Positions 48,399 to 56,948 of a stretch of DNA of 64,000 nucleotides are shown piece after piece; positions within the stretch are counted from its first letter, which is position 1; each line of letters begins with the position of its first letter. This DNA comes from Polaromonas eurypsychrophila. GTDB taxonomy: Bacteria; Pseudomonadota; Gammaproteobacteria; Burkholderiales; Burkholderiaceae_C. The translations under genes were made by a program, and so were the position numbers. The notes under the pieces are model-generated. The model ran no database searches, was not told the DNA's origin, and saw only the letters and a program-made list of their open reading frames with translations. The stretch is from contig NZ_BMIG01000015.1 in the NCBI RefSeq assembly GCF_014641715.1, positions 22,280 to 86,279 of the forward strand, read 5' to 3'.

Positions 48399-49802
48399 AT
48401 GTCAGACCGCTTCTCCCCCTACGACGCCGACCGGCCCCTGATGCTCAAGTGCAGCTGCGGCGGTGACCACGCCCCAGCCGACCACCACCCGGAGATGAAC
48501 GCCGACGGCGCAGCGGCCGAGCTGCGCCGGCGCAGCCTGACGAGTGAGTTCGAGGCCTACTCGAATGAATTCATTGAAGCCACCCTGGTCAAGGCCTTGT
48601 TCCCCAAGGACGAAGTACGCCGCCGCTTCCTGCGCGCCGTCGGCAAGGGCACGGCCATGGCCGCGATTGCCAGCGTGTTGCCCGTGGGCACCATGCAGGC
48701 CATGGCGCAGGACAAGGGCCAGCTGGAAAAAACCAATTTGAAGATCGGCTTCGTACCGATCACCTGCGCCACGCCACTGATCATGGCGCACCCGCTGGGC
48801 TTTTACAGCAAGGAAGGCCTCAACGTTGAAGTCGTCAAGACGGCAGGCTGGGCGCTGATACGCGACAAGATGATCAACAAGGAATACGACGCCACGCATT
48901 TCCTCAGCCCCATGCCGCTGGCAATTTCCATGGGTGTGGGCTCGAACCCGGTGCCCATGAACGTGGCCACCATACAGAACACCAACGGCCAGGCCATCAC
49001 GCTGGCCAACAAACACAAGGACAAGCGCGACCCCAAGATGTGGAAGGGCTTCAAGTTTGCGGTGCCCTTTGAGTTCAGCATGCACAACTTTCTGCTGCGT
49101 TATTACGTGGCCGAAGCCGGGCTCAACCCCGACACTGACATCCAGATCCGCGTGGTGCCGCCGCCTGAGATGGTGGCCAATCTGCGCGCCGGCAACATTG
49201 ACGGCTACCTGGGCCCCGACCCTTTCAACCAGCGTGCGGTGTATGAAGAGATCGGCTTTTTGCACCTGCTGACCAAAGACCTGTGGAACGGCCATCCCTG
49301 CTGCGCCTTTGGCACATCGACAGAGTTCATCCAGAAGAACCCCAACACCTTTGCCGCGCTGTACCGCTCGGTACTCACCGCCGCTGCCATGGCGCGCGAC
49401 CCGAAAAACCGCGAGCTGATTGCCAAGGTGATTGCACCGCAGGCCTACCTGAACCAGCCCGAAACCGTGCTGTCGCAGGTGCTGACCGGCCGCTTTGCCG
49501 ACGGCCTGGGCAACATCAAGACGGTGCCGGACCGTGCCGACTTCGACCCGATTCCGTGGCAGTCGATGGCGGTGTGGATGCTGACCCAGATGAAACGCTG
49601 GGGCTACGTCAAGGGCGACATCAATTACAAACAGATCGCTGAAAAAGTCTTTCTGCTGACCGATGCCAAAAAACGCATGGCCGACCTCGGGCAAAAAGCA
49701 CCCGAGGGCGCGTACCCCAAGTTTTCGGTCATGGGCAAACCTTTTGATGCTGCCAAACCGGAGGAATATCTCAAGTCCTTTGCCATCAACAAGATGGGCT
49801 GA
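48399..49802 (+). CDS. CmpA/NrtA-family ABC substrate-binding protein, probable cyanate
   Basis: 467 residues from the ATG at 48399, with GAAAGG upstream. An unusual 70-residue leader carries LKCSCGGDHAPADHH (a CxCGGDH possible metal site) before an internal Tat-like signal RRRFLRAVG (74-82), a hydrophobic stretch and cleavage near AMAQ. The mature part is NrtA-like: IGFVPITCATPLIMAHPLGFY, GWALIRDKMINKEYDATHFLSPMP, MVANLRAGNIDGYLGPDPFNQRA. Co-localisation with cyanase makes cyanate the likely ligand; nitrate is the alternative. Confidence 0.88.
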   Translation: MSDRFSPYDADRPLMLKCSCGGDHAPADHHPEMNADGAAAELRRRSLTSEFEAYSNEFIEATLVKALFPKDEVRRRFLRAVGKGTAMAAIASVLPVGTMQAMAQDKGQLEKTNLKIGFVPITCATPLIMAHPLGFYSKEGLNVEVVKTAGWALIRDKMINKEYDATHFLSPMPLAISMGVGSNPVPMNVATIQNTNGQAITLANKHKDKRDPKMWKGFKFAVPFEFSMHNFLLRYYVAEAGLNPDTDIQIRVVPPPEMVANLRAGNIDGYLGPDPFNQRAVYEEIGFLHLLTKDLWNGHPCCAFGTSTEFIQKNPNTFAALYRSVLTAAAMARDPKNRELIAKVIAPQAYLNQPETVLSQVLTGRFADGLGNIKTVPDRADFDPIPWQSMAVWMLTQMKRWGYVKGDINYKQIAEKVFLLTDAKKRMADLGQKAPEGAYPKFSVMGKPFDAAKPEEYLKSFAINKMG

Positions 49803-49807
49803 GCTCG

Positions 49808-50668
49808 ATGTTCAAGTCATTGAACTTCAAGGCCACGCTGGTTTCGGTCTTGCTGCTGCTGGTTTTTCTGGCGGCGTGGCAACTGGCCACCCTGCCGGCG
49901 CCGGGCGCAGTCACCGGCACCGCGGCGTCGGCCGAGCAGGCCGAGTACATGAAAATGCTGGGCAAAGACCCGGGCACGGCCAAAAGCGGCGGTTTTCCCA
50001 CGCCGCTGCAGATGGGCCAGACCGCCTGGAAACACCTGGCCGACCCGTTCTACGACAACGGGCCCAACGACAAGGGTTTTGCCATTCAGCTTGGCTATTC
50101 GCTGGCGCGAGTCGGTCTGGGTTTTCTGCTGGCCTGCCTGGTGGCGATCCCGCTGGGTTTTGTCATTGGCATGTCGCCGCTGCTGCGCCGCGCGTTGGAC
50201 CCATTTATCCAGGTGCTCAAACCCATCTCGCCGCTGGCCTGGATGCCGCTGGCGCTGTACACCATCAAGGACTCATCGACGTCGGGCATTTTTGTGATTT
50301 TTATCTGCTCGGTCTGGCCCATGCTGATCAACACCGCTTTTGGTGTGTCGGCGGTCAAGCGAGAATGGCTCAACGTCGCCAAGACGCTGGAAGTCAAACC
50401 GCTGCGCAAGGCCTTCCTCGTCATCCTGCCGGCCGCTGCGCCCACCATTTTGACCGGCATGCGCATCTCCATGGGTATCGCCTGGCTGGTCATCGTTGCC
50501 GCCGAGATGCTCGTCGGCGGCACCGGCATTGGCTACTTTGTCTGGAACGAATGGAACAACCTGTCGCTGACCAACGTGATATTTGCCATCGTGGTCATTG
50601 GCGTCATGGGCATGCTGCTGGACCTGATGTTTGCGCAGCTGCAGAAGTGGGTGACCTATGCTGAATAA
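49808..50668 (+). CDS. ABC transporter permease, probable cyanate/nitrate
   Basis: 286 residues. The first membrane helix is near 12-28, then five more. The EAA loop reads EWLNVAKTLEVKPLRKAFLVILPAAAPTILTG. NrtB/SsuC-like. Begins 5 bases after the binding protein and overlaps the ATPase gene by 11. Confidence 0.92.
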   Translation: MFKSLNFKATLVSVLLLLVFLAAWQLATLPAPGAVTGTAASAEQAEYMKMLGKDPGTAKSGGFPTPLQMGQTAWKHLADPFYDNGPNDKGFAIQLGYSLARVGLGFLLACLVAIPLGFVIGMSPLLRRALDPFIQVLKPISPLAWMPLALYTIKDSSTSGIFVIFICSVWPMLINTAFGVSAVKREWLNVAKTLEVKPLRKAFLVILPAAAPTILTGMRISMGIAWLVIVAAEMLVGGTGIGYFVWNEWNNLSLTNVIFAIVVIGVMGMLLDLMFAQLQKWVTYAE

Positions 50669-51560
50669 CCCCGCACCCGAAGCCACAGGCCGCCCCTTCC
50701 TGCAGATCGAAGGCCTGGCCAAGTCTTACCCCGGCACCACCGAGCCGGTGTTTGACGAGGTCAACTTCAGCATCGCGCGCGGTGAGTTTGTCTGCATCAT
50801 CGGCCACTCGGGCTGCGGCAAGACGACGATTCTCAACGTGCTTGCGGGGCTAGAGACGGCCAGCGCAGGCCATGTCTTCATGGACGGCCGCGAGGTCGCC
50901 GGCCCCAGCCTGGAGCGCGGCGTCGTCTTCCAGGGCCATGCGCTGATGCCCTGGCTCACGGTGCGCAAAAACATTGCTTTTGCCGTGCGCTCCAAATGGC
51001 CGGACTGGACCGCCGCGCAGGTGGACGTTCATGTCAAAAAGTATGTGGATCTGGTCGGCCTCTCGGGCGCCATCGACAAAAAGCCCTCGGCCCTGTCGGG
51101 GGGCATGAAGCAGCGTGTGGGCATTGCACGCGCGTTTGCGATCGAGCCCAAGATGCTGCTGCTCGATGAGCCTTTTGGTGCCCTTGACGCACTGACACGC
51201 GGCACCATTCAGGACGAGCTGCTGGCCATCGTGCGCGAGACGCACCAGACAGTGTTCATGATCACGCACGACGTGGACGAAGCCGTGCTGCTGGCCGACA
51301 AGATTTTGCTGATGAGCAACGGCCCACAAGCCCGTGTGGCCGAGATTGTGCGCAACACCATGCCCCGCGACCGCCAGCGCGCGACCGTGCACCACGACCC
51401 GCAGTACTACCCGTTGCGCAACCACCTGGTGGACTTTCTGGTGGCCCGTTCCAAAGATTTGTCGCATGGCAAGGCGCCGGCGTACCCGCCGACGGTGGAG
51501 CCGGGCCGCGGCGCCCTCGCCGATGCCCCGCCCACCGTCACTCTGAAAGCCGTTGCATGA
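50658..51560 (+). CDS. ABC transporter ATPase, probable cyanate/nitrate
   Basis: 300 residues. Walker [11 protein letters not shown]-loop [14 protein letters not shown], signature [14 protein letters not shown], Walker [14 protein letters not shown]-loop ITHDVDEAV. NrtD/SsuB type. Overlaps neighbours at both ends. Confidence 0.94.
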   Translation: MLNNPAPEATGRPFLQIEGLAKSYPGTTEPVFDEVNFSIARGEFVCIIGHSGCGKTTILNVLAGLETASAGHVFMDGREVAGPSLERGVVFQGHALMPWLTVRKNIAFAVRSKWPDWTAAQVDVHVKKYVDLVGLSGAIDKKPSALSGGMKQRVGIARAFAIEPKMLLLDEPFGALDALTRGTIQDELLAIVRETHQTVFMITHDVDEAVLLADKILLMSNGPQARVAEIVRNTMPRDRQRATVHHDPQYYPLRNHLVDFLVARSKDLSHGKAPAYPPTVEPGRGALADAPPTVTLKAVA

Positions 51561-52000
51561 GTACAGAACAAGCCCGCCCGCCGCTGCCGCCTTTCACGCT
51601 GGAAAGCGCGAAAGAAAAAGTGCAGAAAGCCGAAGACGCCTGGAACAGCTGCGACCCCGACCGCGTGGCGCTGGCCTATACCGAAGACTCGGTCTGGCGC
51701 AACCGCGCCGACTTCTTCTCGGGCCGGCCCATGATCCGCGAGTTTTTGAAACGCAAGTGGGCCAAAGAGCTGGACTACCGGCTCAAGAAAGAACTGTGGG
51801 CTTTCACCGGCAACCGCATCTCGGTGCGTTTTGAATACGAATGGCACGACGACGCGGGCTTCTGGTTCCGCTCCCACGGCAATGAGCAGTGGCAGTTTGA
51901 CGAGCTGGGCCTGATGCAGCGCCGCGAGGCCAGCATCAACGACGTGCCGATCAAAGAGGTCGACCGCAAATTCCACTGGTCACGTCCCGTGGCTGTTTGA
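51557..52000 (+). CDS. DUF1348 (NTF2-like) protein in cyanate operon
   Basis: 147 residues. [45 protein letters not shown] is typical for DUF1348 in the SnoaL-like superfamily. Overlaps the ATPase gene by 4 bases and precedes cyanase, which points to a role linked to cyanate or nitrogen metabolism, but no reaction is known to me. Confidence 0.88.
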   Translation: MSTEQARPPLPPFTLESAKEKVQKAEDAWNSCDPDRVALAYTEDSVWRNRADFFSGRPMIREFLKRKWAKELDYRLKKELWAFTGNRISVRFEYEWHDDAGFWFRSHGNEQWQFDELGLMQRREASINDVPIKEVDRKFHWSRPVAV

Positions 52001-52042
52001 CGATGAAGCCCTCCCCGCTCGTGCTTCCGCTTCCTCTCCCCC

Positions 52043-52117
52043 CCGTTCGCCCTGAGCCTGTCGAAGGGTTCAACGTGCGCCGCCTACATCCCACCGTTCG
52101 GGCTGAGCCTGTCGAAG
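52043..52117. repeat. Two copies of a 24-base dispersed repeat
   Basis: ccgttcgccctgagcctgtc-gaag (52043-52066) and ccgttcgggctgagcctgtc-gaag (52094-52117) in direct orientation between the DUF1348 gene and cynS. A widespread proteobacterial intergenic motif. Confidence 0.75.
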
Positions 52118-52179
52118 CCAACCCCGAGCAAAGACAAACTTCAACAACACCTCTTTAACCACAACACGGAGAACACACC

Positions 52180-52623
52180 ATGAACCGCAACGACGTCACC
52201 GAGAAGATCATCACCGTCAAAGTCAGCAAAGGCATCACCTGGGAGTCTGTCGCCAAAAAAGTCGGCCACAGCAAAGAGTGGGTCACCGCCGGCTGCCTGG
52301 GCCAGATGACGTTTGATGACAAGGCAGCCAAGATCATTGGCAAGATTTTTGGCCTGAACGCCGAAGAGCAAAAGTGGCTGCAGGTTGTGCCTTACAAAGG
52401 CTCACTGCCCACCCCCGTACCCACCGACCCGCTGATCTACCGCTGGTACGAAATCGTCAGTGTGTACGGCACAACCATCAAGGAGCTGATCCACGAAGAG
52501 TTCGGCGACGGCATCATGAGCGCGATTGATTTTTCGATGGATATCGTGCGCACGCCCGACCCCAAAGGTGACCGCGTGAATGTGGTGTTGTCGGGCAAGT
52601 TTTTGCCGTACAAGACTTATTGA
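52180..52623 (+). CDS. cynS: Cyanase (cyanate hydratase)
   Basis: 147 residues. By alignment from memory with the E. coli enzyme (catalytic Arg96, Glu99, Ser122), the residues here are R88 and E91 in LIYRWYEIVSVYGTT and S114 in GIMSAIDF. It converts cyanate and bicarbonate to ammonia and CO2. It ends the cyanate operon behind the transporter and DUF1348 genes, separated by 179 bases. Proper length and intact C-terminus (SGKFLPYKTY). Confidence 0.97.
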   Translation: MNRNDVTEKIITVKVSKGITWESVAKKVGHSKEWVTAGCLGQMTFDDKAAKIIGKIFGLNAEEQKWLQVVPYKGSLPTPVPTDPLIYRWYEIVSVYGTTIKELIHEEFGDGIMSAIDFSMDIVRTPDPKGDRVNVVLSGKFLPYKTY

Positions 52624-52682
52624 TTGCCATGAACCGGGGTGCCGCCAGGCACCCTGGCGTCGCGCGCCGGAGGCCTGGAGCC

Positions 52683-52862
52683 CTAGAGCCCTTTCACCCG
52701 GCAAGCAATCAGCAGCAGGCCGAAGCCAATGATCCACGACCACGTCGCAATCGGTGCACCTAGGCGGACCACGCCGAAGTGCGCGAGCAGCGCGACCACA
52801 AACAGCACCAGGGAGATCACCCATACGACAAAGGTCGGGGCTTTGCCGGAGAAATTACGCAT
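52683..52862 (-). CDS. Small two-helix membrane protein
   Basis: 59 residues: MRNFSGKAPTFVVWVISLVL, then two hydrophobic helices (about 9-27 and 39-53) and a short basic end (CRVKGL). Good codon use. It lies opposite in strand to cynS and the pseudogene. I recall similar tiny hypothetical proteins in this order but cannot assign a function. Confidence 0.65.
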   Translation of the reverse strand: MRNFSGKAPTFVVWVISLVLFVVALLAHFGVVRLGAPIATWSWIIGFGLLLIACRVKGL

Positions 52863-53029
52863 GATTGATTCCTTGTGGTTGCGAGATGAAGCAGCTTGAG
52901 TTTAGGGCTCACCAACTCACGGTTAACGACAAAGCGATTGGGGCTGACGTCGTTGCGGGAGGGTTTGGGCCTCGTTCCGCGACAAAGCGCCTTGCCTTGA
53001 AGGTGGTTCTGTGCATCGGCCGCCTGTCC

Positions 53030-53228
53030 ATCCCGTACCGACGCACTTCCGCTGATCAACCGCACTTACAAAATCGTCAGCGCGATCAAAGAGCTGATCC
53101 ACGAAGAGTACAGCGACGGCATCATGAGCGCGATCGGTTTCAGCGTGGACACCGTGCGGCAACGGAATCCCAAGGGTGATCGCGTCCATGTGGTGCGTTC
53201 AGGCAAATTTTTGCCGTGCACGACCTAG
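53030..53228 (+). pseudogene. Degenerate second cyanase copy (3' part)
   Basis: The frame from 53052 to the TAG at 53228 reads [30 protein letters not shown] and later [17 protein letters not shown]. This matches the C-terminal 60 residues of the CynS encoded 400 bases upstream. Differences: the catalytic Glu (YEIVS) is Lys (YKIVS), three residues after IVS are deleted, and the frame is closed by a stop just before LIN. No start or N-terminal half is recognisable. A dead duplicate. Confidence 0.85.
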
Positions 53229-53248
53229 TGACGGCTCTGATTGTGCGG

Positions 53249-53307
53249 ACTAGCGTTTGAATTAAGCGGCCCGCCGTCAGCGGCCGCCTGGAAGTAGGGT
53301 TGTGCGA
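53249..53307 (-). other. attC-like recombination site 1
   Basis: Minus strand: GCACAAC, then a hairpin with GCGGCC/GGCCGC, then CCGCTTAATTCAAACGCTAG. The CGGCTTAATTCA-like arm is characteristic of integron attC sites. The outer GTTRRRY core is degenerate (GCTAGTC). Follows the stop of the HEPN-like gene by 11 bases. Confidence 0.55.
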
Positions 53308-53318
53308 CTTTCTTGTTC

Positions 53319-54146
53319 CTACGGCGCGGAGCCCTCTGGGGGGTGGGCGGGAGGGTCCGTCGGGATTTCAATCTGCGGGTTCGCTCGATCCTCATACTCT
53401 GAACTGTGCCAATGGCCATGAAGCTCAATCTCTAGCCAGTCCGCGATTTTTAGGCAATGCTCGTATGACTCAAGAAAGTACTGGATGTCGGCGGGTAGCG
53501 CCATCCCAGATCGAGCCCGAACGTGAGAGCCAGCCTTTCGAACGTAGATGTCGTTCGCGATTCCTCGGTTGTGAACGAAGATATCCCTAGTTGCTTTAAT
53601 CTCCATGTAGCAGTGAAACGAAGGGCATTCCAGAAGATTAACGGATACCAATTGCTGCATGGAGTCGGCGAATTCTACCGGGGAGCGATAGGCGAGTTCG
53701 TTAAGAAGAGCATCCGTGGCTCGAACGTGCACTTCCTCGAGCGTCGTCGACTCAAGAACTGCTTGAATCGACAGTGTTCGCTTTCCTCCGAGCTTTTGTG
53801 GATAGCGAGTGACCACGGCACGCACTACGTCACCAACCAGGGTTTCAATCAGAGTGACCAGTTGAACTAGGGCATTGACGCTTAGCTGGTGAAACGCCAA
53901 AAACTGATACTTTGAGAGGAGTTGATCCTTCTTGTACGTGCGGGTGCTTGGGATCGGAGTTCTATCGAAGTTGTAACCAACGGGGAACGTAACCTCAATC
54001 TCCTCTTGCTTCATGTCCTGCATGCTGCGAGCCGCAATATCGAATGCTCCGTACGTCAGCTGTGCCAGTTCCCCTTGGTCGAACATGGCATGCCTAGCAT
54101 CTCGAACCAGTTGGTTCAATAGGTTTCCAAGATTGACACTGCTCAT
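53319..54146 (-). CDS. HEPN-like protein in a putative integron cassette
   Basis: 275 residues, helical, no signal or membrane segment. ATRDIFVHNRGIAND (R187-x4-H192) matches the R-x4-6-H motif of HEPN RNases, and LVQLVTLIETLVGDVVRAVVTRY looks like the long first helix. RiboL-PSP-type HEPN proteins share this shape. The C-terminus is Pro-rich. Codon use is more AT-rich than the flanks, and it is opposite in strand to both neighbouring operons. It could be a toxin or defence RNase or a non-catalytic RNA-binding protein; no antitoxin is seen next to it. Confidence 0.65.
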   Translation of the reverse strand: MSSVNLGNLLNQLVRDARHAMFDQGELAQLTYGAFDIAARSMQDMKQEEIEVTFPVGYNFDRTPIPSTRTYKKDQLLSKYQFLAFHQLSVNALVQLVTLIETLVGDVVRAVVTRYPQKLGGKRTLSIQAVLESTTLEEVHVRATDALLNELAYRSPVEFADSMQQLVSVNLLECPSFHCYMEIKATRDIFVHNRGIANDIYVRKAGSHVRARSGMALPADIQYFLESYEHCLKIADWLEIELHGHWHSSEYEDRANPQIEIPTDPPAHPPEGSAP

Positions 54147-54156
54147 AGGCTCACTT

Positions 54157-54260
54157 GCATAACGTTTGAAATCATCGGCCGCCGTGGGCAGTCCGCTGGA
54201 ATGAACATTTTCGAAGCGAAGGACCGCCGCCGGGCGTCCGTGTAGAACGACCTGTTAGGC
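54157..54260 (-). other. attC-like recombination site 2
   Basis: Minus strand starts GCCTAAC, the TAA being the stop codon of the upstream membrane gene, and ends GTTATGC just before the HEPN-like gene. The 104-base interior has a GGTCC/GGACT internal stem and GGCGGC-rich arms. The outer 7-mers are complementary with one mismatch. Stop codon within the left core and next ATG just after the right core is the cassette layout of integrons. Confidence 0.6.
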
Positions 54261-54707
54261 ATCTGTCGCCCGAACGCTCGCGGATGGCGCGCGTACAGCA
54301 ATACGAAACGCCAGCGATGACAGGATAAGGGCGAGCAGGATGCCAACGGCGGCAACGGCAAGGATGGTTGGCCAGTGAAAGGTGTACCTTTGAGGATTGC
54401 GAATGATATTCGCCAGAGCGCCCAGCCCAAGACCTCCGAGGCCACCGCCAATCATCAGCATCCAAAGGCCAATGCTTCCATACAGAGCGCCACAAACCCA
54501 TCCGATTGCACCGAACAGGATGAAAAAAGCCATTCCAGCCATAGCACCAAACGATCCGCCGGCCAGAAATTCCCAGGAGAGCTGTAACCACGACTTACGC
54601 TCAACTCCGAGAGAAAGCGCGATCTGGATCGTGGCGTACATCACCGCCGAAAAAATCGCGACCTGAAGGAGCCTCGGGGCGACGGCGGGAAATTTCATGG
54701 CGTTCAT
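54255..54707 (-). CDS. Small membrane protein in a putative integron cassette
   Basis: 150 residues with four predicted membrane helices and glycine-rich turns (GGSFGAMAGMAFFILFGAIGW, MLMIGGGLGGLGLGALAN). Family not recognised. The ATG is 6 bases after a GTTAGGC core sequence and the TAA overlaps GCCTAAC, so the gene exactly fills a cassette. Confidence 0.7.
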   Translation of the reverse strand: MNAMKFPAVAPRLLQVAIFSAVMYATIQIALSLGVERKSWLQLSWEFLAGGSFGAMAGMAFFILFGAIGWVCGALYGSIGLWMLMIGGGLGGLGLGALANIIRNPQRYTFHWPTILAVAAVGILLALILSSLAFRIAVRAPSASVRATDA

Positions 54708-54713
54708 ACTGAT

Positions 54714-54720
54714 GCCTAAC
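54714..54720 (-). other. Integron core-site sequence GTTAGGC
   Basis: A perfect GTTRRRY 7-mer directly upstream of the membrane-protein cassette. I could not find a matching left arm, so it may be a truncated attC or an attI-type site. No integrase gene is in the window; the remaining 260 bases up to 54981 show nothing recognisable. Confidence 0.45.
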
Positions 54721-54981
54721 GTAATGTATGCAACAAACCCCGCGGTACAACTTGGACAGATGATCCCTTAAAAGGGCCGCCAGCATTGGCTTTGTGGGAA
54801 ATTGGGTCAAATTTATACAGGTACAAATGAAGTCACCAAACCCGGCAGTCACTGCCAACGAATTCTAGGTCTCTATCGCATTCCGTCCGTCCCCCAATCG
54901 CAGGAGGTGTGGCTTTTTAGCGCCACCAACTGCACTTATCCCGTGGCACCTGCCTCGCCCACACCAAGGCAAAATGCCCCC

Positions 54982-56217
54982 ATGAACTCCCTAGACGGCA
55001 TCCGCATCCTCGACCTCTCCCGCGTGCTTGCGGGCCCCTGGTGTACCCAGACCCTGGCCGACCTGGGGGCTGACGTGATCAAGATCGAGCGGCCCGGCAC
55101 GGGTGACGACACGCGCACCTGGGGGCCGCCGTTTTTGCAGGACAGTTCGGGCGTCGACACGGCCGAGGCGGCTTATTACCTCGGCACGAACCGCAACAAG
55201 CGTTCGCTGACCTGTGACATTGCCAAACCCGAAGGGCAGGCGCTGATCCGTGCGCTGGTGGCGCATTGCGATGTGTTTGTTGAGAACTTCAAGGTCGGCG
55301 ACATGGCGCGGTACGGGCTGGACTACGCCTCGCTCAAGGTACTGAACCCCAAACTGGTCTATTGCTCGGTCACCGGTTTTGGCCAGACCGGGCCCTATGC
55401 CGAGCGTGCGGGGTACGACTACGCGATCCAGGGCATGGGCGGGTTGATGAGTGTGACGGGTGAGCGTGACGACATTGGCGGTGGGCCGCAAAAAGTGGGC
55501 GTGGCGGTGGCTGATTTGATGACGGGCATGTACGCCACCGTCGGCATTCTGGCCGCGTTGCGCCATGCCGAAAAAACCGGCGAAGGCCAGCAGGTGGACA
55601 TGGCGCTGCTGGACACACAGGTCGCCATGCTGGCGAATCTGGGCGCCAACTATTTGGTCAGCGGCAAGGTGCCGGGGCGCGCGGGCAATGCGCACCAGAA
55701 CATCGTGCCTTACCAGGTGTTTGAAGTGGCGCCTGCTGCCGATGGCAACAAGGACCATTTGATACTCGCCGTCGGCAATGACAGTCAATATGCCAAGTTC
55801 TGCGCGGTGGCCGGGCGGCCCGAACTCGCGAGTGACCCTAAGTACACCAGGAACCGCGACCGGGTGCGCAACCGCGCGGTGCTGGTGCCGCTGCTCGAAG
55901 CCATCATGCTGACACGCAGCAAGGCCGACTGGCTGGCGGCGCTGGAGGCGGCCAAGGTACCCTGCGGCGCGATCAACCACCTGGGCGAGGTGTTTGCCGA
56001 CCCGCAGGTGAATCAGCGCGGCATGGTCACGCACTGGAACCACCCGGTAAAAAACGATTTGCGGCTGGTGTCCAGCCCGATCAAACTGAGCGCCACACCG
56101 GTGCGCACCGACCTGCCGCCGCCGCTGCTGGGCCAACACACCGACGAGGTGCTGCGCGATGTGTTGAACTACTCCGACGCACAACTGTCTGACCTGAAAC
56201 ACAAAGAGGTGATCTGA
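54982..56217 (+). CDS. CaiB/BaiF family III CoA-transferase
   Basis: 411 residues from the ATG at 54982; the open frame begins 180 bases earlier but without family sequence. MNSLDGIRILDLSRVLAGPWCTQTLADLGADVIKIERPGTGDDTR is the family opening, and GYDYAIQGMGGLMSVTGE and DVFVENFKVGDMARYGLDY follow. The catalytic Asp lies in the D-x-M-T region (ADLMTGMYA). Moves CoA between carboxylic acids; substrate unknown. Next gene overlaps by 1 base. Confidence 0.94.
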   Translation: MNSLDGIRILDLSRVLAGPWCTQTLADLGADVIKIERPGTGDDTRTWGPPFLQDSSGVDTAEAAYYLGTNRNKRSLTCDIAKPEGQALIRALVAHCDVFVENFKVGDMARYGLDYASLKVLNPKLVYCSVTGFGQTGPYAERAGYDYAIQGMGGLMSVTGERDDIGGGPQKVGVAVADLMTGMYATVGILAALRHAEKTGEGQQVDMALLDTQVAMLANLGANYLVSGKVPGRAGNAHQNIVPYQVFEVAPAADGNKDHLILAVGNDSQYAKFCAVAGRPELASDPKYTRNRDRVRNRAVLVPLLEAIMLTRSKADWLAALEAAKVPCGAINHLGEVFADPQVNQRGMVTHWNHPVKNDLRLVSSPIKLSATPVRTDLPPPLLGQHTDEVLRDVLNYSDAQLSDLKHKEVI

Positions 56218-56948
56218 TGGCTAATTTTGTTCTGGTGCATGGCGCCTGGCACGGCGGCTGGTGCTGGCAGCGCGTGACTTCACTCTTGCAGCAGCAGGGC
56301 CACCGCGTACACGCCGTCACGCTGACCGGCCTGGGCGAACGCGCGCACCTGCTCTCGCCCGCGATCACGCTGGACACCCACATCGACGACGTGATCAGCG
56401 CCATCGAGGTGGAAGAATTACACGACGTGGTGCTGGCCGTGCACTCCTACGCTGGAATGATTGGCACTGCCGTCGCAGACCGGCTCGGCAAACACCTGAA
56501 ACACCTGGTCTATGTCGATGCGGTGGTGCCCAAGCCCGGTGAAAGCTGGAGCAGCACGCAATCGGCCGCCGTGCAGCAACAGCGCCTGTCTGCAGCCCAG
56601 GCCTCGACACGTTTCAGTTTTCCGCCCCCCGACCCCGAAGTGTTTGGCCTGCAGGATGCCGACCACGCCTGGGTCAAACGCCGCCAGACGCCGCACCCCG
56701 GCAACACCTACCAGGCGCCGCTGGACTTTGATGTCCATCGTGTCGCCGCGATCCCGCGCACCTTTGTCAACTGCACGCAGCCCGCGCTGGGCACCATAGA
56801 GCCCAGCCGCCTGCGCGTGAAAGACGCGAAGTTCTGGGACGGCGCCTGGTTGCCCAACTCGGCCATCGTCGAGATCAAGACCGGCCACGATCCGATGATC
56901 AGCGAGCCCGCCGCGCTGACGAAAATTCTGCTGGACTGTGCTGCATGA
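56217..56948 (+). CDS. Alpha/beta hydrolase (esterase of the MES/salicylate-esterase type)
   Basis: 243 residues. FVLVHGAWHGGWCW (oxyanion strand), nucleophile elbow AVHSYAGM, and late His in KTGHDPMIS. Similar to plant-type methyl esterases and EstC-like bacterial enzymes. TGATG junction with the CoA-transferase and ATGA with the thioredoxin-like gene suggest one operon. Confidence 0.9.
   Translation: MANFVLVHGAWHGGWCWQRVTSLLQQQGHRVHAVTLTGLGERAHLLSPAITLDTHIDDVISAIEVEELHDVVLAVHSYAGMIGTAVADRLGKHLKHLVYVDAVVPKPGESWSSTQSAAVQQQRLSAAQASTRFSFPPPDPEVFGLQDADHAWVKRRQTPHPGNTYQAPLDFDVHRVAAIPRTFVNCTQPALGTIEPSRLRVKDAKFWDGAWLPNSAIVEIKTGHDPMISEPAALTKILLDCAA

Noticed and set aside
48402..49694. Minus-strand open frame of 430 codons
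   Set aside because: Antisense to the ABC substrate-binding protein; composition rich in His, Arg and Gln.
53319..54707. Toxin-antitoxin pair made of the HEPN-like and membrane proteins
   Set aside because: Each gene appears to be its own cassette separated by a 104-base attC-like site, and the membrane protein has no MNT-type antitoxin motif.
54991..56202. Minus-strand open frame of 403 codons
   Set aside because: Antisense to the CoA-transferase gene, with no recognisable domain.
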